In this document: positions 6,368 to 14,327 of the stretch, piece by piece
Position numbering within the stretch: position 1 is the stretch's first letter
How the letters are laid out: each line of letters starts with the position of its first letter
Virus record (IMG/VR): IMGVR_UViG_3300043464_001636
Location: 1-56,230 of that record
Source of the DNA: a virus
Length of the DNA stretch: 56,230 nt
Direction: 5' to 3' (one strand)
Notes under the pieces: generated by a model
Databases searched by the model: none
Told to the model about the DNA's origin: nothing
What the model saw: only the letters and a program-made list of their open reading frames with translations
Position numbers and translations under genes: made by a program

Positions 6368-7358
6368 TTCCTTCGGCCCCGTAGGAGGGAAGAACACGAA
6401 GCGGCCAGCCGGCCACGCTCGACAGGGCGATGCAGTTGCAGCGGTCGATCGTGCTGGCCAACGCCCAAAATGCGCCATGCGGAAGTTCGTAGTTCGTGCC
6501 AAGGACGCGGCGAGGGCCGGAGTTCCAGTTCCCCCATTGGTTGAGCCACGCCACAAGCGGCTGGCCGTACTTCCTGACGGTCTCTGGTCGGTCGTCGTAG
6601 CCGATGAAACTCTGGGCGTGCGCCCAGGTTCCGCGCTGCTGCGAAACGCCGTCTTCGTTTCTCGAGTCCGAAAAGCCCATGCTCGAGCAGTTGAAGACGC
6701 CGTAGCCGGCTGCCAGGAAGTCTCGCACCTGCTCTCGTCCGCGCAAAACAGTCGCGGTTCGCGCCCTGTGCTGCTTGGACTCGGCCAGCCATTTGTCGCT
6801 CGGGCGCTTCGAGCCGCCGATCCGGATAGTGCGGTCGGTGTATTTCGTGAGGTCGATCGAGAGATCTGGATAGTTCTTCCGTATCAAGAAGCCCTTCTCG
6901 GTCGCAACCTGCGCCGCCTCGGAACACACCCACCCGTCCTGGTCGTAGCCCCTCCACGCCCAAAGAGACTCGGATGCGACGGGGATATTCTTAATGCCTT
7001 CCTTGGAGAGTTCAGGCACGCCCTCGACTTTGCCGGTTACTTCGTCTGGCTTGGCCTCGACGATCTCGCAGCAGGTGGTGGTCAGCAGGCAGTTCGCCGC
7101 TGCTTTGGCCACGCAGTCGCCCCACAGCTGTGGCGGCCCAGGCCAGCAGCCGGGGAAAACGTGCTCAACGTGCAGCCACAGCATCGTGAGTTTGCCGGCG
7201 CCACTTCCAGCGAGTTCCCACTCGTGCGCGACTTCGGCGCCGATGGGGTTGCCGCCGGCGCGAACGATGCTGTCTTCAAACAGTTCGTCCGCTCGCGGGT
7301 CTTTGCGGCACCCGACAAGCCCGGCGTCGTAGGCGACTTTCGGATCAAAGTCATTCAT
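6360..7358 (-). CDS. Papain-like cysteine protease (peptidase C1 type)
   Basis: 332 residues from the ATG at 7358, which overlaps the upstream stop. The papain catalytic set is readable in order: Q77 and C82 in QLWGDCVAKAAAN, H247 in GTWAHAQSFIGY, and N273 in WLNQWGNW, equivalent to the NSWG box of papain. No signal peptide is seen. It sits among several membrane-segment proteins and no lysozyme, amidase or transglycosylase was found elsewhere, so it may be the lysis enzyme or may act on surface proteins. Protease fold is well supported; the lysis role is inference. Confidence 0.75.
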   Translation of the reverse strand: MNDFDPKVAYDAGLVGCRKDPRADELFEDSIVRAGGNPIGAEVAHEWELAGSGAGKLTMLWLHVEHVFPGCWPGPPQLWGDCVAKAAANCLLTTTCCEIVEAKPDEVTGKVEGVPELSKEGIKNIPVASESLWAWRGYDQDGWVCSEAAQVATEKGFLIRKNYPDLSIDLTKYTDRTIRIGGSKRPSDKWLAESKQHRARTATVLRGREQVRDFLAAGYGVFNCSSMGFSDSRNEDGVSQQRGTWAHAQSFIGYDDRPETVRKYGQPLVAWLNQWGNWNSGPRRVLGTNYELPHGAFWALASTIDRCNCIALSSVAGWPLRVLPSYGAEGNV

Positions 7359-7836
7359 CGGACGGGATGCCGAAAGTCCATGCGAGTAAAGCACAGGCGC
7401 CGACAAGCCGATCACGAAGATCCGGCGTCATCTGCCTCACCTCTGGCCCGATGGCGTTCACAAACACTTGGTCGATTGCTGGGCCGAGACCGTCGTACTT
7501 GCCAACGTCTTTGCGATCGACCGCCAACTGCAGGCTGCCGCCGTGGAAAGCAGCGAACTTCTCGGTGTCGGTGATAAGCGGCGCCGACCGCTGCGAGTCC
7601 CTGGTGAGGATGAACCCCATAGCGTCGTAAAAGTTCGACAGGAAGAGCCGGTCGGTGTGGGTCATTCGTGGCAAGACGCCGCGGACGGGCTCCGCGAACT
7701 TCATAACCTCCAGCGGCGGCTTGGGGATCGACCTCGCCGACGCGTTCGGGATCGGCCACTTGAAGTCAAGAACAGACCCCTTCCATGCAAAAAACAGGAG
7801 CACGGCCACGAGAATGATCCTTGCGTAATTGCTCAT
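7351..7836 (-). CDS. Membrane-anchored protein of the lysis-like group
   Basis: 161 residues with one N-terminal hydrophobic anchor (YARIILVAVLLFFAWKGSVL) followed by a soluble domain predicted to be outside the cytoplasm. Its C-terminal half (GPEVRQMTPDLRDRLVGACA) is helical. Overlaps both neighbours by a few bases, as expected for coupled translation with the protease. Could be a spanin-like or protease-partner protein; not recognised. Confidence 0.65.
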   Translation of the reverse strand: MSNYARIILVAVLLFFAWKGSVLDFKWPIPNASARSIPKPPLEVMKFAEPVRGVLPRMTHTDRLFLSNFYDAMGFILTRDSQRSAPLITDTEKFAAFHGGSLQLAVDRKDVGKYDGLGPAIDQVFVNAIGPEVRQMTPDLRDRLVGACALLAWTFGIPSDE

Positions 7837-8051
7837 TTGTCGGATCCAGCAACCAGGGCCAGCGTGAGCGCGTCAATGGCCTTCTTCTGCTCGTCGGCAA
7901 GATTCTCCGTCGCAAGCAGGCGAGCGCGGACGAGCGCAAGGTTCGCAATCGCTTCTTGGTACGTTGGCCCTACCTTCGGAATTACCTTCAGTTGCGGCCA
8001 CAGGCCGACCGCCACTGCGGCCACTGCGGCCGCTATCTGCGCCCAGTTCAT
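7833..8051 (-). CDS. Small membrane protein, holin-like
   Basis: 72 residues. The ATG at 8051 is chosen because AAAGGTGAG lies just upstream. One Ala/Val-rich segment (WAQIAAAVAAVAVGLWPQL) then a helical soluble tail. Size and topology fit a single-span holin or antiholin; there is no family evidence. Confidence 0.6.
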   Translation of the reverse strand: MNWAQIAAAVAAVAVGLWPQLKVIPKVGPTYQEAIANLALVRARLLATENLADEQKKAIDALTLALVAGSDK

Positions 8052-8320
8052 GTGCTCACCTTTGCGACAACCCAATCAAACGCCGCCTTGCCCTCGTTGC
8101 TCTTCAGGATCGCCTCGATATGAAAAAGAGCCTCGTCGTCGAGTTCCGTATTTGACTTGCCAGCAGCCCACTGCAGAGCGTCGACGATAGCCGTCGCTCT
8201 TTCCATCGGCTCCCTGGCCTCGAAGATCACCTGAAGGCGCGCAATCAGCGGAGCCCACTCAGTCAGAAGCTTGATCTTCTCCAGAAAGCTCAGATTGCTG
8301 CCGTAAACTTCCTCGTCCAT
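8048..8320 (-). CDS. Hypothetical helical protein
   Basis: 90 residues, all-helical and acidic, preceded by a perfect AAGGAGG. Not membrane-embedded. ATGA overlap with the downstream membrane protein suggests the two act together. No family recognised. Confidence 0.7.
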   Translation of the reverse strand: MDEEVYGSNLSFLEKIKLLTEWAPLIARLQVIFEAREPMERATAIVDALQWAAGKSNTELDDEALFHIEAILKSNEGKAAFDWVVAKVST

Positions 8321-8486
8321 CTTTTTGCGCCTCCTTGCGCTCGTGCTTTGCTCGAAACAAAAGGTAAGACACGCTGTCCGTGCGTCGTCTGCTTGTAAGC
8401 TTGCCCCAGTGGCTCGGCGGCGGCTCCGGGACGCTGGCCATCAGCGGCGGCTCGTCGTTGCCGTAAGCCAATGGGTTGTCATTCAT
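8259..8486 (-). CDS. Hypothetical small Pro/Arg-rich protein
   Basis: 75 residues. The proline-rich first half is followed by a strongly charged tail. It overlaps the upstream gene by eight bases (coupled start) but also overlaps the next gene by 62 bases, which lowers confidence. No domain seen. Confidence 0.5.
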   Translation of the reverse strand: MNDNPLAYGNDEPPLMASVPEPPPSHWGKLTSRRRTDSVSYLLFRAKHERKEAQKDGRGSLRQQSELSGEDQASD

Positions 8487-8667
8487 TGACCACCGCGTTC
8501 ATGAAGTCGTAGAGGTCGTCGAACGACACGCGGGCCGCTTCAGCCGCCTCGGAAGAGGAGACCTTTGCGTCGAACTTCCAGATCTCGTCGTCAATCACCT
8601 CGCCGCCGTTGATCAGCATGAGGCGGGCCTCACGGGCGGCTATCAGCAGGCGCACTTCCGCCAGCAT
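8479..8667 (-). CDS. Hypothetical small acidic protein
   Basis: 62 residues, helical, acidic, ending in VSFDDLYDFMNAVVNE. GGAGGAC stands seven bases before the ATG at 8667. Not recognised. Confidence 0.65.
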   Translation of the reverse strand: MLAEVRLLIAAREARLMLINGGEVIDDEIWKFDAKVSSSEAAEAARVSFDDLYDFMNAVVNE

Positions 8668-8995
8668 GATTATGTCCTCCGGTAGCCTCTTTCATTCTAC
8701 CGAAGTCAGCGCCCCCAATGCGGGCTTCCCGCTCCGCCGGTGTCCACGATTGGCGTATCTCTGCGCACGCCAGCCGTATCTCGGCGGGCGTCGGAATGTA
8801 GTCGTTCGGCTCGACGCGCTCTGGTAATTGCATGTGCTCGGCGATGTCGAGCACCATCGCAGTCGTGAAATCCACGATCTCGCAATCGCCGAAATCGACA
8901 GACGAGATAGAAAGCTCTTCTGCGACCTCATCAAGAGTCAGCCCTCCTCGCCACAGCCTTCGCATGGCACGCTTCTGATTTGGCGTCAATCTCAT
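8630..8995 (-). CDS. Helix-turn-helix regulator with TPxEI motif
   Basis: 121 residues from the ATG overlapping the glycosyltransferase stop. N-terminus (TPNQKRAMRRLWRGGLTLDE, then VAEELSIS) looks like a helix-turn-helix. The C-terminal PTPAEIRLACAEIRQSWTPA is shared with the protein at 11356 (PTPEEIEARSAEIRASWT). The family is unnamed to me, but two copies in one operon suggest paired transcription regulators. Confidence 0.65.
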   Translation of the reverse strand: MRLTPNQKRAMRRLWRGGLTLDEVAEELSISSVDFGDCEIVDFTTAMVLDIAEHMQLPERVEPNDYIPTPAEIRLACAEIRQSWTPAEREARIGGADFGRMKEATGGHNHAGGSAPADSRP

Positions 8996-9846
8996 TGCCA
9001 GATGGCGACGTAGCGGCAGCCTGGGTTGAGGTACAGTTGGTAGCCTGCCCTTCGCAAACTCTGATGAAAAGGAACGTGCTCGCAGTCCTCGCCGTCGTAC
9101 TGCCCATCCAGGTAGGCGCGAGTCGGATAGACGCAGAGTCCGCCAAATGCCGAGTTCATCGGGATGGGCGGCGAACCCACCGGCGGAAGGAGCGTCGAGA
9201 ACCAGGCGAAGCCGACTTCCTCCTTCCGGTCGTGCCACCAGTTGAGTCTTGCGGCCCACGAGTCGTACTGCGCGATGTCTTTGCCGCCTCGTTCGTTTGT
9301 CGTTCCGTAGAGACTGAAGCTCGCCATTGCGCCGGGTGCTAGAACCGCCGGCTGCGCCTGCAGTGCGCATAGGCAGGCGATCGAGTGAAACACGCCGTCG
9401 ACGCTGAAGCCGTGATGCGGATCAACGTCAAGCACGATCGTCCAGGAAGTGTTGAAGGCGTTGCGCCGCACCCACTCTTGGCATTTTGTCCTGCAGGCGG
9501 CGAGGCGCCTGGTTCTTTCTTTCTCGAACCCGCGGCCGTCGCAGACACCGAGAGTTTCGTGTTCGACGGTGGCCCACTGCCTCGTGGCGGCGTGGGCGTC
9601 GAGCACGCGGGCCGTATCGTCGGCGGAGTCGTTCTCATAGACGTAGAGGCGGCAGTCATTGAATCCACGCTGCAACTCGTCGACCAACTCCAGCGTGTTT
9701 TGCAGGTGAGGCATCGCGTTCCTTGCGATCGTCACGATCACGGCGTCGAGATTGCTGGCCGTCTGCCGGCCGATTCGCACCTTTGCCTCGTAGTCTTCGG
9801 CGTACTCTTGATCGACGGGCCAGATGTTTTCAGGTCGCAGCGGCAC
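8992..9846 (-). CDS. Glycosyltransferase (GT-A fold, Anp1/GT2-like)
   Basis: 284 residues. Features of a GT-A enzyme: an N-terminal Rossmann-like strand AVIVTIARNA, a chain segment YVYENDSADDTARVL, the metal-binding DVD in VLDVDPHHGFS, an acceptor-side MNSAFGGLCVYP and a late GEDCEHVPFHQSLRRAGY. Soluble, so it would act in the cytoplasm on sugar nucleotides. With the next two genes it may build or attach a glycan to virion protein or DNA. Overlaps the downstream regulator by ATGA. Confidence 0.75.
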   Translation of the reverse strand: MPLRPENIWPVDQEYAEDYEAKVRIGRQTASNLDAVIVTIARNAMPHLQNTLELVDELQRGFNDCRLYVYENDSADDTARVLDAHAATRQWATVEHETLGVCDGRGFEKERTRRLAACRTKCQEWVRRNAFNTSWTIVLDVDPHHGFSVDGVFHSIACLCALQAQPAVLAPGAMASFSLYGTTNERGGKDIAQYDSWAARLNWWHDRKEEVGFAWFSTLLPPVGSPPIPMNSAFGGLCVYPTRAYLDGQYDGEDCEHVPFHQSLRRAGYQLYLNPGCRYVAIWQ

Positions 9847-10474
9847 AGAGCCTCCTGACTTCGCCGATACGATCTTCGTACATGGTCACATGGACGAAAT
9901 TCGGCTCCGGCACCTTCCCGGAGTCGTAGGGGTGGTGGTTCCACTTCGCGTCCAGGAATGTCGTGGCCGAGAGCAGCGGCGTTTCGGCGATTCGTCTCGT
10001 CTGCGTGCAGCCGTTTGTGTGGGCAACCGAGTAGCCAAGCTGCTCCAAAAACGCGGCCTGCTCCCACCACGGGTGGTTGAGGTACTTCTGGAGCGACTCT
10101 CGCCAAATCTTGTCGAGCGTCGGGGCAAGCGACTTTCTCGCCACCCATACGCCGAAGTTTGGGACGTCTCCGCACGGTGTATGGTGCTCGACAACCGCCA
10201 GCGACGAACTCTCTGCGACGTCTGCGAATATGCTGTCGAGGCTACGAAACACCACGACGTCGGCGTCGATCCACAACACCTCGTCGAACTGCTCGAGCGC
10301 CTTGAGAACGTATGGCACCTTGACCCAAGAAGCCGGTACTCCGGCCATCTGGAGGTTGACGCACGAAAACTCAGCGCCGTGCGTGTGGGCGTAGGAGTGA
10401 ATCAGCGGCGCCGTGTGAGAAGCCATCATCCCAAACGGCGTCCCTGTCCAGCCGGTCATTACGAGGCGACTCAT
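9830..10474 (-). CDS. Glycosyltransferase (galactosyltransferase GMA12/GT8-like)
   Basis: 214 residues from the ATG within ATGA at 10474; a longer frame is rejected. The central VLWIDADVVVFRSLDSIF carries the DxD motif, and NHPWWEQAAFLEQLGY plus a late NFVHVTMY match the acceptor region of GMA12-like transferases. The second of two consecutive glycosyltransferases, so the enzymes probably act in sequence. Confidence 0.75.
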   Translation of the reverse strand: MSRLVMTGWTGTPFGMMASHTAPLIHSYAHTHGAEFSCVNLQMAGVPASWVKVPYVLKALEQFDEVLWIDADVVVFRSLDSIFADVAESSSLAVVEHHTPCGDVPNFGVWVARKSLAPTLDKIWRESLQKYLNHPWWEQAAFLEQLGYSVAHTNGCTQTRRIAETPLLSATTFLDAKWNHHPYDSGKVPEPNFVHVTMYEDRIGEVRRLCAAAT

Positions 10475-11037
10475 TTCTTGATGATGAACGACGTGTACCC
10501 GTCCATCGCCATGCCGTAGATCATCAGATCGTGCTCGTCCAGGAACTCGTCGACAGCTCGCTTGACGCCGAAGTTTGCGTAATGCGAAGCGTCGACACAC
10601 TTCTCGGCGTTGATCGAGTAATCGTGGCCGGCGATGAAGCCGCCGTAGCGGACGAGCCGCCACGCCTGCGCGAGGTCGTTCTTGACGCCTTCGTATGAGT
10701 GGTCTGCGTCCAGATAAATGAAGTCGAGCGAGTGGTCGGAGAGCGTCGGCAGAACCTGCGACGATGGGCCGGAGTAGACCTCGACGCCCTGGCGGGTGGC
10801 TGCCAGAGCCTTAGAAGCGTCCAGCATAAAGTCGCCCGAAAGCGTCCTGCCGTTGCCGCCGTGCTCGTCACCCGAGAATGTCCATGCCTGAAATAAGTCC
10901 ACGAGCACAAGCCTCGCCGGGTCGCAGATGGCCGCGATCTGCCGCGAGAAGTCTCCGGCGAACACGCCGACCTCGCAGCACTCGCCGCCCTGCGGAATCT
11001 CGTGGAGCATCTCTGTTCTGCTCTCAAATCGAATCAT
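10471..11037 (-). CDS. SAM-dependent methyltransferase (Methyltransf_24-like)
   Basis: 188 residues. Motif I CCEVGVFAGDFSRQIA binds SAM; LDFIYLDADHSYEGVKNDL is the acidic loop typical of Methyltransf_24/macrocin O-methyltransferase-like enzymes; FIAGHDYS follows. Such enzymes often methylate sugars, which fits its place next to two glycosyltransferases. No DNA-methylase motif is present. Confidence 0.75.
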   Translation of the reverse strand: MIRFESRTEMLHEIPQGGECCEVGVFAGDFSRQIAAICDPARLVLVDLFQAWTFSGDEHGGNGRTLSGDFMLDASKALAATRQGVEVYSGPSSQVLPTLSDHSLDFIYLDADHSYEGVKNDLAQAWRLVRYGGFIAGHDYSINAEKCVDASHYANFGVKRAVDEFLDEHDLMIYGMAMDGYTSFIIKK

Positions 11038-11324
11038 TCGATTCCCTCCAGAAATTGCCTCGCCTCAGCGGCAGAGTAGGCAACTGTCACGGGACACCCA
11101 GCCGTGGCTAGTTCTTGCATCCGATGCTCTTGGATCCTTGAGGGGGCATTGCCCTCGACCTTGACCTCGATCCAGGCGGCTTTGCCGCCCTTGATGGCCA
11201 AGACGTCTGGCAGGCCGGCCAACTGGAAGGCATTGCCGTGGATCTTGACCGCGTACCACCCGAGAGAACGCGCGGCGGCCATGACTTTGGCTACCACGGT
11301 TCTCTCGAGTGGTTTTTTCTTCAC
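11034..11324 (-). CDS. VRR-NUC domain nuclease
   Basis: 96 residues, a complete stand-alone VRR-NUC domain: E7 near the start, GLPDVLAI with D40, WIEVK with E53 and K55, then a helix with Q and R. This PD-(D/E)xK family cuts branched or structured DNA and is common in phage replication or recombination modules. Start ATG at 11324. The gene ends by ATGA over the methyltransferase start. Confidence 0.85.
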   Translation of the reverse strand: MKKKPLERTVVAKVMAAARSLGWYAVKIHGNAFQLAGLPDVLAIKGGKAAWIEVKVEGNAPSRIQEHRMQELATAGCPVTVAYSAAEARQFLEGIE

Positions 11325-11355
11325 AGGCTGATTGTGTCGGCCTGTAGAAAACGCG

Positions 11356-11646
11356 TCAAGACTGAATCATGCGGCACACCGGCGGTCGCCAGCGGTGTGC
11401 CGGAGTCCTGTTTCTGACCTGACTGCGAGTCCACGAGGCGCGGATCTCTGCAGATCTGGCCTCGATCTCCTCTGGGGTCGGGTCGAGTTCGCCTGCCATG
11501 CGCTTGCCGCCTTCGCGCTTGGGCAACTTCAGCCGCTTCGCCTCACGGTAAAGCGGCGTCAAAGTAGTCCCAAGCAGAGCGGCGACCTCTCGCGTGCGCA
11601 GGGAATCGTCGGCCCAGAGTTCTCGCAGTTTCTGCTCGTCGATCAT
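11356..11646 (-). CDS. Helix-turn-helix regulator with TPxEI motif
   Basis: 96 residues. The N-terminal DEQKLRELWADDSLRTREVA, then ALLGTTLTPLYREAKRL, is a clear helix-turn-helix; PTPEEIEARSAEIRASWT follows, matching the protein at 8630. The ATG at 11646 is chosen over 11664 because GAGG is correctly spaced and it overlaps the upstream stop as TGATG. Likely DNA-binding regulator of the operon. Confidence 0.7.
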   Translation of the reverse strand: MIDEQKLRELWADDSLRTREVAALLGTTLTPLYREAKRLKLPKREGGKRMAGELDPTPEEIEARSAEIRASWTRSQVRNRTPAHRWRPPVCRMIQS

Positions 11647-11930
11647 CACTCGTACCTCACGCACGCGTACCAGCCGCGAACGCCGCGGGCTACGCCGACC
11701 TCGCGGACGCGGTAGCGTCCCCAGAAGCAGCAGTTCTTGATGGCCGCATCGGCCGAAACTGCCGAGAATCCGACACCCTCACGCCGCCCGCCGGCACCGC
11801 CGCAGTGGCCCAAGATCCCTCTTCGGGCCATCGTTTCGGCCGACTGCTGGGCCGTCACAATTACTGTGACAGTCTGGGCAGAAGCAACCGACGCGAACAG
11901 CAGGCACAGGGACAAAACAACCGTCTTCAT
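11646..11930 (-). CDS. Small secreted CAP-like protein
   Basis: 94 residues with a clean signal peptide (MKTVVLSLCLLFASVASA, cleavage before QTV). The mature part pairs AQQSAETMARRGILGHCG with a C-terminal YRVREVGVARGVRGWYACVR. These resemble the first and last elements of CAP/SCP domains, where a helix precedes a conserved His and the final strand reads EIGVG. The middle is far shorter than in true CAP domains and several Cys are added, so the assignment is tentative. GGAGGT supports the ATG at 11930. Confidence 0.6.
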   Translation of the reverse strand: MKTVVLSLCLLFASVASAQTVTVIVTAQQSAETMARRGILGHCGGAGGRREGVGFSAVSADAAIKNCCFWGRYRVREVGVARGVRGWYACVRYE

Positions 11931-11944
11931 CAAGACCTCCGTTT

Positions 11945-12157
11945 CTAAGGAACAGCTCTCTCAACCACAAACCGAGTCATTTCTTCACGAAACGACTCGA
12001 CCGACTCAACCATCATCTGTGCCGCAAACGCCAGCGCCGGTGCTTCGCACCGCTTGGCGGCGTCGGCCATTTGTTTCGTCATCTCGATCATGGAAGACAG
12101 GGCGTCTCGCATCTCTGCGAGTAGCGTGTATGCCTCGGAGATGTTGTCTTCATCCAT
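11945..12157 (-). CDS. Hypothetical helical protein
   Basis: 70 residues, a long amphipathic helix rich in Met and Glu, possibly coiled coil. Start chosen at the TGATG overlap with the upstream gene. Unknown. Confidence 0.6.
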   Translation of the reverse strand: MDEDNISEAYTLLAEMRDALSSMIEMTKQMADAAKRCEAPALAFAAQMMVESVESFREEMTRFVVERAVP

Positions 12158-12591
12158 CAGACTCGCTCCCATCGCTGGACGTTCTTGCGCTCAAAGAGTT
12201 GCGGATAGACTCCTGCCCTGCGGGCGACGAGCAGCATGTGCGGATGAAACACGGCGATATTTCCGCTGCCGTAAAGCGGCCCAGCCGTCAGCGCGCTCAC
12301 GGCAAGCGTGGCCAGCCCCCGGTTGCGGAGTTGCGGGCTGACGAAGGCTTCGAGCGTGTCCCACGAACAGGCTGGGTTTTCCTCCCAGCGCTCACTTCTC
12401 GCCCAGCCGACGATCTCGCCGTCGAGTTTCACGACCGCCAGATAGCCGTCGTCTTCGTGCGGCGTGTCTCCGGCCCTGTAACGACGCAACTTCTTCTGAA
12501 AGTCGCTTCCGGTGTGACACAGGTGTTCGGAGATCTCGCGGAAATACTTCTGGAACGCGCCGATCTCATCGAGAACAAGTTTCAGCCTCAC
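12157..12591 (-). CDS. GNAT-like acetyltransferase
   Basis: 144 residues from GTG at 12591, immediately after AAAGGAGG. The order YLAVVKLDGEIVGWARSERW, a strand LEAFVSP, then QLRNRGLATLAVSAL is the beta4-loop-alpha3 arrangement of GNAT enzymes, with a degenerate acetyl-CoA loop (RNRGLA for the usual Q/RxxGxG/A). C-terminal region is basic. Substrate unknown; next to two DNA methylases, a role in DNA or protein modification is possible. Confidence 0.55.
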   Translation of the reverse strand: MRLKLVLDEIGAFQKYFREISEHLCHTGSDFQKKLRRYRAGDTPHEDDGYLAVVKLDGEIVGWARSERWEENPACSWDTLEAFVSPQLRNRGLATLAVSALTAGPLYGSGNIAVFHPHMLLVARRAGVYPQLFERKNVQRWERV

Positions 12592-13303
12592 GCAGCCTCC
12601 TTTGTGCAATCGCGGCGTACTCTGGATTCAGTTCGATGCCGATGCCGTCGCGGTACATTTCTTGTGCCACGGCGAGCGTTGTGCCAGACCCCAGAAACGG
12701 ATCGAGCACGACGTCGCCTGGGTTGCTCGAGACGCCGATGATGCGACGCACGAGTTCAGACGGCAGTTGCGTCGGCACGCCCTTGACGCGTTCCTTGAAC
12801 GTCCCGCACACGCGGCTGATCTTCCAGACGTCGCCCATGATCTTGCCGCCGGCGGCTGCCCGCTTGTCGCCGTAGACTTCTTGGCGGGCCGAAGGAACAG
12901 TCACGACTTCAGAATTGAAGGTGAAGTTCTTATCGTCCTTGACGGCGTAATAGATCGGCCTGCTCGTTCGGGCGAACTTCTTCCGACACTGGACGCCAAA
13001 GGTCTCGTGCCAAGTGATGCGGTTGCGGATGGCGAAATCACAGTTCTGCAGGGCGATGTCGATGTCGGCCCCGTGCTCTTGGCCGCTGATGATCCAGATG
13101 GAGCCGTGAGGCTTGAGCGCTCGGTAGCACCAGTTGATCCATCGCTCGCACCAAATGTCGTAGTCGGCTCGCCTGTCGGCTCGCTGTCCAGATCCGTAGT
13201 CGATTCCGATGTTGTACGGCGGGTCGGCAACAATGAGGTCGACGCTATCGCGGGGGAGTTCAGACAGCACTTTGCAGCAGTCGCCGACGATGATGTTGGT
13301 CAT
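12566..13303 (-). CDS. DNA N6-adenine or N4-cytosine methyltransferase, beta type
   Basis: 245 residues from the ATG overlapping the upstream stop. Catalytic motif IV DPPY at 27-30 comes first and the SAM-binding FLGSGTT lies near the C-terminus, the order of beta-class methylases; GDCCKVLSELP and HGSIWIISG also fit. No target-recognition restriction partner is encoded beside it, so it is probably an orphan methylase protecting phage DNA from host restriction. Confidence 0.9.
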   Translation of the reverse strand: MTNIIVGDCCKVLSELPRDSVDLIVADPPYNIGIDYGSGQRADRRADYDIWCERWINWCYRALKPHGSIWIISGQEHGADIDIALQNCDFAIRNRITWHETFGVQCRKKFARTSRPIYYAVKDDKNFTFNSEVVTVPSARQEVYGDKRAAAGGKIMGDVWKISRVCGTFKERVKGVPTQLPSELVRRIIGVSSNPGDVVLDPFLGSGTTLAVAQEMYRDGIGIELNPEYAAIAQRRLREAETCSR

Positions 13304-14232
13304 AGGGCGAGAATCCTTTCTCCAATCCATCGCATCACCGGCACGGCCATCGAGTTGCCTACGGCGCCGTAGCGGGCCGTGTCTGATGCAGGTTTCCCTT
13401 TGAACAAGATGTCTGTGTGAGAGCCAGAGAATCCCTGAAGTCTCTCGAACTCAGATGGCGTAAGCCTGCGTGGCCGGCCGTCTGGCTCGACGATGATCGT
13501 TGTTGCACGAGAGTCGCCGCAGTCGAACAGCGTTGCCGTCGGCGAAATGTCGCCTCGAACCCAGGTCTCGCAGTCTGTTTTGCTCTGCGCCCGGCGGGAC
13601 TTCGTGAACACTAGACGGCCATCAGTGCCGCCTGAAGTTCCGGTGGTAGCGACTTCCCTTTCCTCGAACCCCTCTCCAAAATCCCCCGACAGGTCTTTCG
13701 GCTCAAAAAGAACTTCTGCGGCACGCTCTGAACCTCGAGAATTTCCGACAAGGAACAAGCGACGGCGCCGCTGTGGAACTCCGAAGTATTTAGCGTCGAG
13801 TATCCGGTACGCGAACCCATAGCCGAACTCATCCAGCGCCCCGAGGATGGCGCCAAAGTCCCGTCCTCCGTTCGCAGTAAGGACGCCTGGGACGTTTTCC
13901 CAGACGACCCACTGCGGCTGCATTTGCCCGACGAGCTGCATGAACCGCATGGCGAGGTTCCCTCGCGGGTCTGACAGCCCCTCGCGGACGCAGGCCGCAA
14001 CGCTAAATGACTGGCAGGGGGTTCCTCCGACAAGAATGTCAACTGCTCCTCTTTCATGGATCGCCTCCGGCCGGATGGCCGTCATATCTCCCAGGTTGGT
14101 GACTCCGTACCGCTGTTCGCAGACACTCGCCGCGAACGCGTCGATTTCACTCACCCATGCACATTCCATGCCAAGCGGCATCCATGCTTCGTGAACTGCG
14201 CCGATTCCATCGCACACGCTGGCGTATCTCAC
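13300..14232 (-). CDS. DNA (cytosine-5) methyltransferase
   Basis: 310 residues. All major C5 methylase motifs are present: motif I SVCDGIGAVHEAW, motif IV GGTPCQSFS with catalytic C73, motif VI ENVPG, motif VIII PQRRRRLF, motif IX RRLTPSEFERLQGF and motif X YGAVGNSMAVPV. The region between VIII and IX, which sets target specificity, is short. GTG start within GTGA. Coupled to the second methylase by ATGA; together they probably give dual modification of phage DNA. Confidence 0.95.
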   Translation of the reverse strand: MRYASVCDGIGAVHEAWMPLGMECAWVSEIDAFAASVCEQRYGVTNLGDMTAIRPEAIHERGAVDILVGGTPCQSFSVAACVREGLSDPRGNLAMRFMQLVGQMQPQWVVWENVPGVLTANGGRDFGAILGALDEFGYGFAYRILDAKYFGVPQRRRRLFLVGNSRGSERAAEVLFEPKDLSGDFGEGFEEREVATTGTSGGTDGRLVFTKSRRAQSKTDCETWVRGDISPTATLFDCGDSRATTIIVEPDGRPRRLTPSEFERLQGFSGSHTDILFKGKPASDTARYGAVGNSMAVPVMRWIGERILAL

Positions 14233-14327
14233 TCCTCACCGCCCGTCATGTACGGCCAGATGGACAAATAGAAAACGAGGCCGGCGAGCGCCAGGATGGC
14301 GCCGGCGTTGGCTAGGTCGTGATTCAT
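14229..14327 (-). CDS. Tiny single-span membrane protein
   Basis: 32 residues: a short polar start, then one hydrophobic helix AGAILALAGLVFYLSIWPYM and an acidic end. It begins inside csrA by ATGA and ends inside the C5 methylase start by GTGA, so its place in the translation chain supports it. A 142-residue reading of the same frame is rejected because it crosses csrA. Function unknown. Confidence 0.55.
   Translation of the reverse strand: MNHDLANAGAILALAGLVFYLSIWPYMTGGEE

Noticed and set aside
6282-7574. 430-residue plus-strand frame across the protease gene
   Set aside because: It opposes the well-supported papain-like protease, is Arg/Pro-rich, and reads as a shadow of GC-rich codons.
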